The notes under the pieces were generated by a model. That model did no database searches. It had not been told where the DNA came from and saw only the letters and a list, made by a program, of their open reading frames with translations. Made by a program: the position numbers and the translations under genes. Of a stretch of 64,000 nucleotides of DNA, positions 43,862-52,289 are shown one piece after another. Position 1 is the stretch's first letter. Every line of letters starts with the position of its first letter. Origin of the DNA: CAMYKD01 sp041617155 (GTDB lineage Bacteria > Pseudomonadota > Alphaproteobacteria > Kiloniellales > JAKSDN01); NCBI GenBank assembly GCA_041617155.1, contig JBFJPL010000002.1, positions 1 to 64,000 of the forward strand. Direction: 5' to 3'.

Positions 43862-46582
43862 ATGTATGACGACTCGATTGTATGGCTATCCGCGATCCTT
43901 CTGGTCATCGCCTATGTCGTGGCGGTGCCGGCCATCGCCATCCTCGCGCTCAGCGGCGTCAACCGTCAGCGCGAGGAGATCGCGCGGCTGCGCAACCAGG
44001 TGCTGGGCCTGATCCGGCGGCTCGACGGTGCCGCCGAGGCCAAGCCGACGGCTCAAGCGGCCGAACCCGAGACCGCGCCCGAAGAACCCAGCGCACCGGC
44101 TCCGGCGGCCAAGGCGCCGCCGCCAAGCCAGGTCGGCACGCTGTCGCCACCGCCGCCGGACCGGGCAACGGCCTGGCAAAGTCTGGAAGAATCCATCACC
44201 TCGCGCTGGCTGGTCTGGCTGGGCGGCATCACCTTGGCGCTGGCCGGCGCCTTCCTGGTCAAGTATTCGGCCGAGCGCGGCTGGCTGGGGCCGGGGGTCA
44301 GGGTGACCTTGGGCTTTCTGATGGGCGCGGCCCTCGTGGTCGCCGGCGAGTGGCTGCGTCGACAGCCACTGCAAAAGGCGATCGCTTCGCTCAAGCCCAA
44401 CTACGTGCCGCCGGCGCTGACGGCGGGCGGCTTGTTTACGGCTTTTGCCAGCATCTATGCGGCCTACGCACTCTACGACCTGATCCCGTCGTTGGCCGCT
44501 TTCGTGCTGCTGGCAGCGGTGGCCTTCGGTGCCGTGGCCCTGGCCGTGCTGCAGGGGCCGCTGATCGCGCTGCTCGGCCTGATCGGCGGCTTCGCGACGC
44601 CCCTGCTGGTATCGACCGGTTCGCACGCGGTCTGGGAGCTGTTCAGCTACCTGCTGTTCCTGGTCGCAGGGTCGCTCGCGCTGGTGCGCTACATGGCTTG
44701 GTGGTGGCTGGCCTGGGCTGCACTGGCCGGCGCGGTAATCTGGCCCGTGCTCTGGTTCGCGGCCGCCTGGCTCGCCGGCGACGCCTTGCCGCTCGGCCTT
44801 TATCTGGTTCTGCTCTGCGGCCTGTTCCTCTTCGTTCGTCACGGCCAGGGGGCGACGGTCGAGTTGGTCACCTGGCGGCACGGCCTGGCCACTCTGGCGG
44901 TACCCGAGCAGGTCGCCTGGGGCGCCGCCGCGGCGGTTTCGGTGCTGACCTTCATGCTGGTGCGCAGCGACGGTTACGGCGTGGTTTCGCTGCTGGCCCT
45001 GGCCGCGCTGGCCTGCCTGTTCATCGTCGTCGGCTACCGCGAGGCGGTGTTCGACGGGCTGGTCGTCGCGGCGGCGGCGCTGACCGCCGCCTTGCTGGCG
45101 CTGTGGCACCTGCCGGCGATCATCCAGGGCGCGGAACCGCTCTACATCATCGACGGTCGCGGCTATGGCGAGATACCCGGCCCGATCGTGCCGCCGGCGC
45201 TCCTGCCCTACCTCTCGGTCTCGGCCGGCTTCGCGGCGCTGTTCGGCGTGGCCGGATTCTTCGCGCTTTGGGGCGCGCGGCGTCCGGCCATCTGGGCCGG
45301 CGTGTCCGCGGCGACGCCGGTTGTGTTGCTCGCTGTCGCCTACTGGCGGATCGTCGATTTCGGCCTGGATCTCAAGTGGTCGTTGGCCGCGCTCGCGCTG
45401 GCCGCCGCCTATCTGGCGGTCGCCTCGCGGATCCAGAGTTACCGCAGCGCGCGCAATCTGGACCTTGAGCTCGGCTGCTATGCCGCGGCGAGCGTGGCGG
45501 CGATCAGTCTCGCGGCGGTCATGCTGCTCGAGGAGGCCTGGCTGACCGTCGCCCTGTCGCTGCAGCTGCCGGCGCTCGCCTGGATCCACGACCGCCTCTC
45601 GCTCAAGCCGATGCGCAGCGTGGCCCTGGTGTTGGCCGGGGTGGTTCTGGTCCGGCTGGTGTTCAACGTCCATATCCTGGACTATCCCTTGGGCAGCGTG
45701 CCCGGCTTCAACTGGGTGCTCTACGGTTACGGCATCCCGGCGCTCGCCTTCTGGTACGCCGCCAAGCGCTTCCGGGCCGCGGCCGACGACCGCCTGGTCA
45801 TGGTGCTGGAAGCCGGGACGCTGGCTTTCGTCTTCCTGTTGGTCAGCTTCCAGATCCGCAACCTGATCGCCGGGTCGCTGACCAGCGACGAGTACCGCCT
45901 GCTGGAGCAAGGCGCGCAGTCGAGCGCCTGGCTCGCCCTGGCCTATGGCTGTCTGGTGCAGTATCGGCGCCACAGGAGGGTCGTGCTGCTGTGGGGTTGG
46001 CGCATTCTGGCCGGTCTGTCCGCGGTCCAGACCCTATTCCTGCAGCTGCTTGCCTCCAACCCGCTTTGGTCCGGCCAGTCGGTCGGTCCCTGGCCGATTT
46101 TCGACGTGCTGCTGCCGGCCTATCTGCTGCCGGCGGTTTTCGCTCTGCTGTTCGCCTGGCAGCTCAGGCGGGCCGGCGAGGCCAAGCTGGCGGCGCTCAC
46201 GGCGGTCTGGGGCCTGGGCCTGCTGTTCGTCTACATCTCGCTGGAGGTGCGCCACCTGTTCCAGGGACCGGTGCTGTCCCACGGCGCCACGAGCGACGCG
46301 GAGATGTACAGCTATTCGGTTGCCTGGCTGGCCTACGCGCTCGGCCTCTTGACGGTTGGAATGTACAAGAAGATATCGAGCGTGCGTCATGCGGCGCTGG
46401 TGATCCTGCTGGTCGCCGTCGGCAAGGTCTTCCTGTTCGACATGGCGGCACTGGAAGGACTCTACCGCGTCGCCTCGTTCCTCGGCCTGGGGCTCAGCCT
46501 GGTCGGCATCGGCTACTTCTATCAGAAGCTCGTGTTCCCGCCGGGAAGTTCCGGGACTCCGCAAGCCGCCGGGTCGTCATAG
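43862..46582 (+). CDS. DUF2339 polytopic membrane protein
   Basis: A 906-aa inner-membrane protein. One N-terminal helix (7-32) is followed by a short coiled segment and a Pro/Ala-rich linker (about 60-97). The DUF2339 region then begins with SRWLVWLGGITLALAGAF and has more than 20 hydrophobic helices up to the end. The family is found with envelope and lipid genes, but its function is unknown. AAGGAGA precedes ATG 43862; the gap to the LplT-Aas gene is 19 nt, so the two are probably cotranscribed. Confidence 0.85.
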   Translation: MYDDSIVWLSAILLVIAYVVAVPAIAILALSGVNRQREEIARLRNQVLGLIRRLDGAAEAKPTAQAAEPETAPEEPSAPAPAAKAPPPSQVGTLSPPPPDRATAWQSLEESITSRWLVWLGGITLALAGAFLVKYSAERGWLGPGVRVTLGFLMGAALVVAGEWLRRQPLQKAIASLKPNYVPPALTAGGLFTAFASIYAAYALYDLIPSLAAFVLLAAVAFGAVALAVLQGPLIALLGLIGGFATPLLVSTGSHAVWELFSYLLFLVAGSLALVRYMAWWWLAWAALAGAVIWPVLWFAAAWLAGDALPLGLYLVLLCGLFLFVRHGQGATVELVTWRHGLATLAVPEQVAWGAAAAVSVLTFMLVRSDGYGVVSLLALAALACLFIVVGYREAVFDGLVVAAAALTAALLALWHLPAIIQGAEPLYIIDGRGYGEIPGPIVPPALLPYLSVSAGFAALFGVAGFFALWGARRPAIWAGVSAATPVVLLAVAYWRIVDFGLDLKWSLAALALAAAYLAVASRIQSYRSARNLDLELGCYAAASVAAISLAAVMLLEEAWLTVALSLQLPALAWIHDRLSLKPMRSVALVLAGVVLVRLVFNVHILDYPLGSVPGFNWVLYGYGIPALAFWYAAKRFRAAADDRLVMVLEAGTLAFVFLLVSFQIRNLIAGSLTSDEYRLLEQGAQSSAWLALAYGCLVQYRRHRRVVLLWGWRILAGLSAVQTLFLQLLASNPLWSGQSVGPWPIFDVLLPAYLLPAVFALLFAWQLRRAGEAKLAALTAVWGLGLLFVYISLEVRHLFQGPVLSHGATSDAEMYSYSVAWLAYALGLLTVGMYKKISSVRHAALVILLVAVGKVFLFDMAALEGLYRVASFLGLGLSLVGIGYFYQKLVFPPGSSGTPQAAGSS

Positions 46583-46621
46583 CCGGTCGACGGCGAATAC
46601 GGTCAAAAACCCGTCGCAAGA

Positions 46622-46635
46622 CGTCAAACTTGACG
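46622..46635. promoter_or_regulatory. Dyad in the promoter region of the carnitine-type operon
   Basis: CGTCAA and TTGACG flank AC in the 115-bp gap upstream of the dehydrogenase-thioesterase gene. The right arm also looks like a -35 box. It is a candidate operator; no regulator gene is adjacent. Confidence 0.4.
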
Positions 46636-46697
46636 GCGGCACTGCGTTAGCGTTTGCCTATCCCGGCGGCCCTGTCGCCGTGGCGTGAGGAGGCACC

Positions 46698-48200
46698 ATG
46701 ACCAGCGCAACGTCGGCCGAAATAAAGCGGGTGGCCATCGTCGGCACCGGGGTGATCGGCGCCGGTTGGGCGGCGCGCTGCTTGGCGCGTGGTCTCGACG
46801 TGATCGCCAGCGACCCGGCGGCGGGCGCCGAAGGACGTCTGCGGGCGAGCGTCGAACGGGCCTGGCCGGCGATGCGCAGTCTGTCCATGGCGCCCGGCGC
46901 AGAAGCGGCCGAGCTGAGCTTCAACGCCGACCTGCAGGCGGCCTGCGCGACGGCCGACTTCATTCAGGAGAACGCGCCGGAGAACGAAGAGCTCAAGCGC
47001 GCGCTGCACGCCCGCATCGACGCCGCGGCCCGCCCGGAAGTGGTGATCGCTTCGAGCTCCTCGGGCCTCTTGCCGACGCGCATCCAGGCCGACTGCAAGC
47101 ACCCGGAACGGCTCGTGATCGGTCACCCCTTCAATCCGGTCTACCTGCTGCCCCTGGTCGAGGTGCTGGGTGGCGAGCGGACCGGCGAGGCGGCGATCGA
47201 GCGGGCGATCTCGTTTTACAGGACCCTCGGCATGCACCCGCTCAGGGTGCGCACCGAGATCGAGGGCTATATCTCCGACCGGCTGCAGGAAGCGCTGTGG
47301 CGCGAGGCGCTGCACATGGTCGCGGACGGCGTGGCGACGACCGGCGAGATCGACGACGCGGTGATCTACGGCCCGGGCCTGCGCTGGGCGCTCATGGGCA
47401 CCTGCCTGACCTTCCACCTGGCCGGCGGCGAACAGGGCATGCGCCATATGCTGGAGCAGTTCGGCCCGGCGCTCGCGCTGCCCTGGACCAAGCTGACGGC
47501 GCCGGAGCTGACGCCGGAGCTGATCGATCGCATGGTCGAGGGCACGCGCCGGCAGGCTGCCGGCCGCTCGATCGAGGAGCTGGAGCGCCTGCGCGACGCC
47601 TGCCTGGTCGGCATCATGCGCACCCTCAGGCCGCACGGTATCGGTGCCGGCGCCACCCTGGCCGAAGACGAGGCCCGACGCTATGGCCAGCGCGACTATG
47701 CGCGCTGGACGAAGGGCGCCGAGATCGCCGCGCCGCTCGCGCTGTACCAGGCCGCGGTCCAGTCCGAGTGGGTCGACTACAACGGCCACATGAGCGAGAG
47801 CTTCTTTCTGCTGGCCTTCGGCGACGCCTCGGACGCGCTGTTCCGCTACATCGGCATCGACGAGGCCTACCGCGCCGCCGGCAACTCCTTCTATACGGTC
47901 GAAAGCCACATCAACTACTACCGCGAGGCCTCGAGCGGCGAGCCGCTCAGCTTCACGACCCAGATCCTCGGACTGGACGAGAAGCGCCTGCATCTCTTCC
48001 ATTCGATGTACCTTGGCGGGAGCGGCGAGCTCTTGTGCGTGACCGAACAGATGCTGCTTCACGTCGATATGAAAGCCGCCGCCGCCTGCCCGATAAAGCC
48101 CGCGGTCTTCGAGGCCTTGAGCGCGATCTGGCAGGTCCACGAGGACATGCCGCGACCCAAGGAAGCGGGCCGCCGAATGGCGGTTCCCGCGAAGACCTAG
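46698..48200 (+). CDS. lcdH: Carnitine 3-dehydrogenase-thioesterase fusion
   Basis: A 500-aa two-domain enzyme. Residues 1-~330 are a 3-hydroxyacyl-CoA-dehydrogenase-like fold: NAD loop GTGVIGAG (16-23), SSSSGLLPTR, and the catalytic HPFNPVYLLPLVE segment. This is the L-carnitine dehydrogenase pattern, oxidising carnitine to 3-dehydrocarnitine. Residues ~345-500 are a hotdog thioesterase with VDYNGHMSES (about 357-366). Fusions of exactly this kind occur in carnitine-degrading proteobacteria, where the thioesterase releases glycine betaine from betainyl-CoA. GAGGAGG precedes ATG. First gene of a four-gene operon with short gaps. The betainyl-CoA-forming BKACE enzyme is not in the window. Confidence 0.9.
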   Translation: MTSATSAEIKRVAIVGTGVIGAGWAARCLARGLDVIASDPAAGAEGRLRASVERAWPAMRSLSMAPGAEAAELSFNADLQAACATADFIQENAPENEELKRALHARIDAAARPEVVIASSSSGLLPTRIQADCKHPERLVIGHPFNPVYLLPLVEVLGGERTGEAAIERAISFYRTLGMHPLRVRTEIEGYISDRLQEALWREALHMVADGVATTGEIDDAVIYGPGLRWALMGTCLTFHLAGGEQGMRHMLEQFGPALALPWTKLTAPELTPELIDRMVEGTRRQAAGRSIEELERLRDACLVGIMRTLRPHGIGAGATLAEDEARRYGQRDYARWTKGAEIAAPLALYQAAVQSEWVDYNGHMSESFFLLAFGDASDALFRYIGIDEAYRAAGNSFYTVESHINYYREASSGEPLSFTTQILGLDEKRLHLFHSMYLGGSGELLCVTEQMLLHVDMKAAAACPIKPAVFEALSAIWQVHEDMPRPKEAGRRMAVPAKT

Positions 48201-48218
48201 AAGGGGCGAGGAGACGCC

Positions 48219-49379
48219 ATGGACTTCGCGCTGACCACGGAACAGCAGATGCTGGTCGAGAGCCTGCGTGCTTTCGTCGAGCAGGAGCTCTATCCCCACG
48301 AGAAGGAGGTCGAGGAGACCGGCGTCGTGCGCCGGGAACTGGTCGCTGAGATCAAACGCCGGGCGATCGAACAGGGCTTCTACGCCGCCAACATGCCCGA
48401 GGAGCTGGGTGGCGGCGGTCTCGACAATGTGAGCATGGTGCTGTTCGACCGCGAACTCGGCCGGGCGTCCATGGCCTTGCAGTACCTGGTCGCGCGACCC
48501 AGCGAGATTCTGCGCGCCTGTACGCCGGAGCAGGCGGAGGAATACCTGCTGCCGACGATCCGCGGCGAGCGCCTGGAATGCCTCGCCATGACCGAGCCCG
48601 ATGCCGGCTCCGATCTGCGCTCCATGAAGTGCAAGGCCGAATTGCACGGCGACCACTACTTGGTCAACGGCACCAAGCACTTCATCAGCCACGCCGATCT
48701 CGCCGACTACGTCATCCTTTTCGCCGCCAGCGGCGTCGAGGAGACACCGCGCGGACCCAAGAAGAAGATCACCGCCCTGCTGATCGACAAGGGGACGCCC
48801 GGCTTCGAGGTGCGCCCCGGCTACCGCAGCGTATCGCACCGGGGCTACCACAACTGCATCCTGGCCTTCGACGACTGCCGGGTGCCGGCCGCCAAGGTCT
48901 TGGGCGCGGCGGACAAGGGCTTCGAGGTCGCCAACCAATGGCTCGCCGCGACTCGCCTGCAGGTCGCCGCGATTTGCATCGGCCGGGCCCAACGCGCCAT
49001 GGCGTTGGCGGTCGAATGGGCCGCCACTCGAAAGCAGTTCGGCCAGACCATCGGCAAGTTCCAGGGCGTGTCCTTCAAGCTGGCCGATATGGCGGCCGGG
49101 ATCGAGGCGGCCGAGCTACTGACCCTCAAGGCAGCCTGGAAGTTGGACCAAGGCACGATGACAGATTCCGATGCGGCGATCGCCAAGCTGGCGGCGACCG
49201 AGACCTTGGCCCGCGTGACCGACGACGCGGTTCAGATCTTCGGCGGCATGGGCCTGATGGACGAGCTGCCGATCGAGCGACTGTGGCGCGACGCGCGGGT
49301 CGAGCGGATCTGGGAGGGCACCAGCGAGATCCAGCGCCATATCATTTCGCGCGCCCTGCTGCGCCCGCACGAGAGGTAG
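48219..49379 (+). CDS. Acyl-CoA dehydrogenase (probable gamma-butyrobetainyl-CoA dehydrogenase)
   Basis: A 386-aa FAD enzyme that introduces a C2-C3 double bond into an acyl-CoA. It shows AMTEPDAGSD and VNGTKHFISH (flavin and substrate contacts), FGGMGLMDELPIERLWRD, and the catalytic base E366 in RIWEGTSEIQR. GAGGAGA precedes ATG 48219. Only 18 nt separate it from the fusion gene. Placement between the carnitine dehydrogenase and CaiD genes suggests it converts gamma-butyrobetainyl-CoA to crotonobetainyl-CoA; it is not particularly close to CaiA by eye, so this role is inference from context. Confidence 0.9.
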   Translation: MDFALTTEQQMLVESLRAFVEQELYPHEKEVEETGVVRRELVAEIKRRAIEQGFYAANMPEELGGGGLDNVSMVLFDRELGRASMALQYLVARPSEILRACTPEQAEEYLLPTIRGERLECLAMTEPDAGSDLRSMKCKAELHGDHYLVNGTKHFISHADLADYVILFAASGVEETPRGPKKKITALLIDKGTPGFEVRPGYRSVSHRGYHNCILAFDDCRVPAAKVLGAADKGFEVANQWLAATRLQVAAICIGRAQRAMALAVEWAATRKQFGQTIGKFQGVSFKLADMAAGIEAAELLTLKAAWKLDQGTMTDSDAAIAKLAATETLARVTDDAVQIFGGMGLMDELPIERLWRDARVERIWEGTSEIQRHIISRALLRPHER

Positions 49380-49385
49380 CTAGAG

Positions 49386-51476
49386 ATGCCGGACGGCGAG
49401 TCGGCGGCCGCGCGGCGAAAGGCCAACCTGCTGCGCCTGCTGGCGCCCCGTCATGCCGCCTTCATCGGCGGGCGGGACGCGGCGCGCGCCATGGATCAGT
49501 GCGTGGCCATCGGTTTCAAGGGCGAGATCTGGCCGGTCCATCCGCAACGGGCGAACATGGAGGGGCGCCCCTGCTTTCGCACGGTCGCGGATCTGCCCGA
49601 GCCGCCGGACGCGGCCTTTGTCGCGGTCCCCGCGGCCGCGACGGTCGAGGTCGTGCGCCAGCTGGCCGAAGGCGGGGCGGGCGGGGCGGTCTGCTATGCC
49701 GCCGGCTTCGCCGAACGAGGCGGGGAGGGGGTCCGGCTGCAGGAGTCCCTGGTCACGGCCGCCGGGGACATGGCGCTGGTCGGACCCAACTGTTACGGCC
49801 TGCTCAACTACCTCGACGGCGCCGCGCTCTGGGCCGAGGGGCATGGCGGCCGGCCGGTCGGGCGCGGCGTCGCCCTGATCACCCAGAGCGGCAACATCGG
49901 CATCAACCTGACCATGGAGCAGCGCTCGGTTCCGATCGCCTACGTGGTCAGCGCCGGCAACCAGGCCTGCCTGGGGATCGAGGACTACGTCGCCGCGCTG
50001 CTGCAGGATTCGCGGGTCACCGCCATCGGCCTCTACATCGAAGGTCTGGCGAATGTCGCGTCCTTCGCCCAAGCGGCGGCCGCGGCGCTCGAGAGGGGCG
50101 TGCCTCTGGTCGCCCTCAAGTCTGGAAATTCGGATGTCGGAGCGCGCCTGGCACTCAGCCACACCTCGTCCCTGGCCGGCTCGGAGGCGCTGTACGACGC
50201 GCTCTTCGAACGCCTCGGCGTGGTCCGGGTCGGCTCGCTGAGCGCGCTCATGGAGACCGTGAAATTCCTCGCCCTGGTGGGACCGCTGCCGGGCCGCCGC
50301 CTAGGCGCGCTGTCCTGCTCGGGCGGCGAGGCCTCCCTGGTGGCGGATCTGGCGGCCAAGCTGGGCCTGCAACTGCCGGATCTGCTCGAGCGGCAACAGG
50401 GCGCGCTCGCCGCCCAGTTGCCGGACTTCGTCACCCTGTCCAACCCGTTCGACTACAACACCTCGGTCTGGGGCGACCGCGCCGCCCAGGAGCGCTGCTT
50501 CGGGGCCTTCCTGGACGGACCGATCGACGCCGGGCTGCTGGTCCTGGATATGCCGCGCCCGGGAACGACCGGCATCGAGGGCTGGCACCTCGCCTTGAGC
50601 GCCTTTCTCGACGCCCGGGAGAAGGCCGGGATAGCCGGCGCGGTGGTCGCCACGCTGCCGGAATCCCTGCCCGAAGCCACGCGCGACCAGATCATCGAGC
50701 GTGGCGCGGCGCCGCTGCAAGGCTTCGAGGACGGGCTCGGGGCGATCGCCGCCGCAGCCTGGTACGGCGAACGGCGCGCCGCCATCGATCGGGCCGGCGC
50801 GGCACGGCTGCTGATCGCGGACCAGCCACCGGGCGCGCGGTCGGCGCGCATGCTCGACGAGCGTGCGTGCAAGGAACGGCTGGCGGCATTCGGACTTGGC
50901 GTGCCGGAGAGCCGGGTCGTGAATGCTGCCGAAGCGCCGGCCGCGGCGCGCGCGCTCGGCTTTCCCGTCGTCGTCAAGGCGCTGGCCGCCGGCCGGGCGC
51001 ACAAGACCGAAGCCGGCGCCGTGGCGCTCGACCTGCGGAGCGAAGCCGAGGTCGCGAGCGCGGTGGCGCGGATGTCGGCACTGGGCGCGCGTTTCCTGGT
51101 CGAGCGCATGGTCGCGGGCGCCGTGGCGGAACTCATCGTCGGCGTACGGCGCGATCCCCAGTTCGGCCTGGCCCTGGTCGTCGGATCGGGCGGCGTGCTG
51201 GTCGAGCTGGTCGGCGACAGCCGCACCCTGCTGCTGCCTTGCGACCGGGCTGCGCTGACCCGGGCGCTCGATTCCTTGAAGGCGGCACGGCTTCTGGACG
51301 GGTTCCGGGGCCGCCCGCCAGGCGACCGCGAAGCCGTGCTCGACGCCATGGAGGCCATTGCCGCCTTCGCCGAGAGCGAGCGCCAGCGCCTCGTTGAGCT
51401 CGACGTCAATCCACTGCTGGTCCTGCCCGAGGGCGTGGTGGCCGTCGACGCCATGATCAGGCTGGAAGGTGACTAG
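49386..51476 (+). CDS. NDP-forming acyl-CoA synthetase (acetate-CoA ligase family)
   Basis: A 696-aa fused alpha-beta ligase that makes an acyl-CoA from acid, ATP and CoA with ADP and phosphate as products. The CoA-binding domain (1-~130) leads into two succinyl-CoA-ligase-like domains; GPNCYGLLNYLD and ITQSGNIG mark them, and H259 (ALSHTSSLAGS) is the phosphorylated residue expected for this family. The ATP-grasp domain (~470-696) has GFPVVVKALA and HKTEAGAV. The gap to the ACAD gene is 6 nt and the ribosome binding site is weak, so it is coupled. It is a candidate betaine-CoA ligase in place of the AMP-forming CaiC or CoA-transferase CaiB. Confidence 0.9.
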   Translation: MPDGESAAARRKANLLRLLAPRHAAFIGGRDAARAMDQCVAIGFKGEIWPVHPQRANMEGRPCFRTVADLPEPPDAAFVAVPAAATVEVVRQLAEGGAGGAVCYAAGFAERGGEGVRLQESLVTAAGDMALVGPNCYGLLNYLDGAALWAEGHGGRPVGRGVALITQSGNIGINLTMEQRSVPIAYVVSAGNQACLGIEDYVAALLQDSRVTAIGLYIEGLANVASFAQAAAAALERGVPLVALKSGNSDVGARLALSHTSSLAGSEALYDALFERLGVVRVGSLSALMETVKFLALVGPLPGRRLGALSCSGGEASLVADLAAKLGLQLPDLLERQQGALAAQLPDFVTLSNPFDYNTSVWGDRAAQERCFGAFLDGPIDAGLLVLDMPRPGTTGIEGWHLALSAFLDAREKAGIAGAVVATLPESLPEATRDQIIERGAAPLQGFEDGLGAIAAAAWYGERRAAIDRAGAARLLIADQPPGARSARMLDERACKERLAAFGLGVPESRVVNAAEAPAAARALGFPVVVKALAAGRAHKTEAGAVALDLRSEAEVASAVARMSALGARFLVERMVAGAVAELIVGVRRDPQFGLALVVGSGGVLVELVGDSRTLLLPCDRAALTRALDSLKAARLLDGFRGRPPGDREAVLDAMEAIAAFAESERQRLVELDVNPLLVLPEGVVAVDAMIRLEGD

Positions 51477-51488
51477 AAGGAGCGAGAG

Positions 51489-52271
51489 ATGAGTGATGCG
51501 GTTCGACTCGAACGGCGCGACGCGGTTCTGGAGATCACGCTCGACCGGCCCAAGGCCAATGCGATCGACGCGGCAACCAGCCGGCGCATGGGCGCGGCCT
51601 TTCAGGAGTTCCGGGCGGACCCGGCGCTGCGCGCCGCGATCGTGACGGGTGCCGGCGAGCGTTTCTTTTCCGCCGGTTGGGACCTGAAGGCGGCGGCCGC
51701 GGGCGAGGCGATCGACTCCGACTTCGGGCCGGGCGGTTTCGCCGGATTGACCGAGCTCCTGACCCTCGACAAGCCGGTCATCGCGGCGGTCAACGGCCTG
51801 GCGGTCGGCGGCGGTTTCGAACTTGCCCTCGGCGCCGACCTGATCGTCGCCGCCGAGCACGCCGAGTTCTTCCTGCCCGAGGCCGCGGTCGGCGTGGTCG
51901 CCGATGCCGCCTCGTTCCGTCTGCCGCGTCGGATCCCGCGGGCGGTTGCCTTGGAGATGCTGTTCACCGGCCGCCGGATGGCGGCCGACGAGGCCTTGCG
52001 CTGGGGCCTGGTCAACGAAGTGGCGCCCGCGGCCGAATTGTTGGACCGGGCCCGCGCGCTGGCGGCGCGGATCGTGGCCGGCGCGCCGCTCTCCCTGGCG
52101 GCGGTCAAGGAGCTGGTGCGCTATGGCGAGAACCACAGCCTCCTTGAGTGTGATTTGGCGGTGAGGAAGGGCGAGCTGGCGGCCTACCGACGCATGCTCG
52201 ACTCGGAAGACGCTCGCGAAGGCCCGAGGGCCTTCGCCGAAAAGCGCGCGCCGGTTTGGCAAGGGAAATGA
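51489..52271 (+). CDS. caiD: Crotonobetainyl-CoA hydratase
   Basis: A 260-aa crotonase-fold enzyme that hydrates crotonobetainyl-CoA to L-carnitinyl-CoA. It matches E. coli CaiD over most of its length as I remember that sequence, including ILDRPKANAIDA-type N-terminus, FFSAGWDLKAAA (59-70), DFGPGGFAGLTEL, and the C-terminal FAEKR-PVW ending. Both glutamates proposed for CaiD catalysis are conserved at the same numbers: E111 (GGGFELAL) and E131 (LPEA). AAGGAG precedes ATG, 12 nt after the ligase stop. It is the strongest evidence that the operon acts on carnitine or gamma-butyrobetaine. Confidence 0.93.
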   Translation: MSDAVRLERRDAVLEITLDRPKANAIDAATSRRMGAAFQEFRADPALRAAIVTGAGERFFSAGWDLKAAAAGEAIDSDFGPGGFAGLTELLTLDKPVIAAVNGLAVGGGFELALGADLIVAAEHAEFFLPEAAVGVVADAASFRLPRRIPRAVALEMLFTGRRMAADEALRWGLVNEVAPAAELLDRARALAARIVAGAPLSLAAVKELVRYGENHSLLECDLAVRKGELAAYRRMLDSEDAREGPRAFAEKRAPVWQGK

Positions 52272-52289
52272 CGGCCGCCGGTTCGATTC

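Noticed and set aside
41449..43908. 819-residue minus-strand frame opposite the Aas fusion
   Set aside because: Shadow of coding sequence; composition dominated by Gly, His, Asp and Arg.
48578..51397. 939-residue plus-strand frame across the ACAD and ligase genes
   Set aside because: An out-of-frame Arg/Gly-rich reading that overlaps two conserved proteins.
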